Shown here in pieces: positions 41,679-42,281 of a DNA stretch of 42,281 nucleotides. Source of the DNA: Clostridiales bacterium DTU053 (lineage in GTDB: Bacteria > Bacillota > Clostridia > Oscillospirales > Acutalibacteraceae); the NCBI GenBank assembly GCA_001512765.1, contig LFSO01000026.1, forward strand, positions 1-42,281. Direction: 5' to 3'. The notes below the pieces were generated by a model. The model did not search any database and was not told the origin of the DNA. It saw nothing but the letters and a program-made list of their open reading frames with translations. Position 1 is the first letter of the stretch. Each line of letters begins with the position of its first letter. The translations under genes and the position numbers were made by a program.

Positions 41679-42281
41679 ATGAAACTCAAAAGGTTAATTG
41701 TTGTCTGTTTCTGTATTGCGCTGCTTATGATACCGCTCATTGTATCAAACGCAGCTGAAACGGTATTTGACCCGTCCAAAGAGTTTTGCTTAATCGGTGA
41801 TGCCAATCTGGACGGAAGCGTAAATTCCGAAGATGCCCGCCTCATATTAAGGTATGTGGCTCGGTTCTCCGACCTGACTGAAGAGCAGAAGGCTCTTGCG
41901 GATGTTGACGGAAACGGAACAGTAAATGCATTTGATGCTCGTCAGGTTTTAAGATTTGTCGCAAAGCTTGATCCGCAGCCTAAACATCATGTTGTTCATC
42001 AGGAAGCCGTAGCAGCCACCTGCGTAAGCTCCGGTCTTACCGAGGGCTCTTACTGCGATATTTGCGGTAAAGTATTCTTAAAGCAGGAGACCATTCCGGC
42101 TCACGGTTTACATACAATCGCAGTTGATAAGTATGTTGCTCCCACCTGCACAGCGCCAGGACTCAGCAAAGGCTATCATTGCTTGGTCTGCAACACCGTT
42201 ATTGACGCACAGGTTGAAATTCCCGCCCGCGGTCACAAGTTTGGCGACTGGCAGGTAGTCAACGCCGCTACATGCGTCGCT
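41679..42281 (+). CDS. Secreted protein with N-terminal dockerin and CxxC repeat modules, 3' end outside window
   Basis: The first 201 residues are visible. A signal peptide covers about 1-26 (MKLKR, hydrophobic core, cleavage near SNAA). A type I-like dockerin follows at 40-96: two calcium loops, GDANLDGSVNSED and ADVDGNGTVNAFD, each followed by an AR.(I/V)LR(Y/F)VA helix. Dockerins bind cohesins and so attach proteins to scaffoldins or to the cell surface. From 115 a repeat of about 42 residues begins, with the pattern C...GL..G..C..C...(I/V)...IPA.G (C115/C126/C129, then C157/C168/C171, a third starting at C199); its function is unknown. ATG 41679 follows AGGAGG. No catalytic domain is seen before the window ends. 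Confidence 0.88.
   Translation, partial: MKLKRLIVVCFCIALLMIPLIVSNAAETVFDPSKEFCLIGDANLDGSVNSEDARLILRYVARFSDLTEEQKALADVDGNGTVNAFDARQVLRFVAKLDPQPKHHVVHQEAVAATCVSSGLTEGSYCDICGKVFLKQETIPAHGLHTIAVDKYVAPTCTAPGLSKGYHCLVCNTVIDAQVEIPARGHKFGDWQVVNAATCVA

Noticed and set aside
1..42281. CRISPR arrays, tRNA or rRNA genes, insertion sequences, prophage
   Set aside because: No spaced direct repeats, cloverleaf sequences, transposase or integrase genes, or terminal inverted repeats were seen in any intergenic gap.

Overview
The window is about 42 kb of chromosome from a spore-forming Firmicute of class Clostridia, most likely an Oscillospirales/Ruminococcaceae-type anaerobe. The evidence is the sporulation genes ylbJ, yqfC, yqfD and an alpha/beta-type SASP, an IspH-S1 fusion, a PiT transporter paired with a DUF47-like protein, and a secreted dockerin protein. 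Coding density is very high. Most genes are the core genome of a low-to-mid GC clostridium. I see no insertion sequence, prophage, tRNA, rRNA or CRISPR array.

Layout, left to right. 1-4057: end of a phosphate transporter, its DUF47-like partner, and pcrA. 4059-5240 (minus): rodA, convergent with pcrA. 5345-9799: a compact operon, tsaE-tsaB-rpiB-rbgA-rnhB-yraN-M19 dipeptidase, closed by a two-way terminator shared with the opposing rnhA. 10435-12762: a sugar nucleotidyltransferase fused to a degenerate phosphomannomutase domain. 12763-13055: a leader with a strongly folded, unassigned RNA directly ahead of rnjA (RNase J). 13056-20921: rnjA, rplI, dnaB, tilS, hpt, ftsH. 20979-23171: a GH78 alpha-L-rhamnosidase without a signal peptide. 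23187-27218: BaiN/HI0933-type flavoprotein, cmk, and the ispH-S1 fusion. 27334-28065: Crp/Fnr-type regulator. 28107-30345 (minus): LysM-CAP secreted protein, a small cysteine protein, and ylbJ. 30437-31952: yqfC-yqfD. 32137-35251: phoH-ybeY-era-recO behind a good sigma-A promoter.

35371-38994 is the most specialised part. It is a three-gene cytoplasmic operon of a BadF-type N-acetylglucosamine kinase, a GH84 beta-N-acetylglucosaminidase and a GH130 phosphorylase resembling the mannosyl-GlcNAc phosphorylases. Together these could dismantle the Man-GlcNAc-GlcNAc core of N-glycans. A phosphohexomutase nearby at 39538-41019 could take the mannose-1-phosphate onward. Between them, on the minus strand behind its own near-consensus promoter, lies a 104-residue protein of unknown family.

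The window ends with an alpha/beta SASP (minus), a 391-base AT-rich intergenic region holding two tandem hairpins, and the start of a secreted protein with a signal peptide, an N-terminal dockerin and repeated CxxC modules, cut by the window edge. The best candidates for undescribed biology are the rnjA leader RNA, the N-glycan-core operon with its orphan neighbour, and the N-terminal-dockerin protein.
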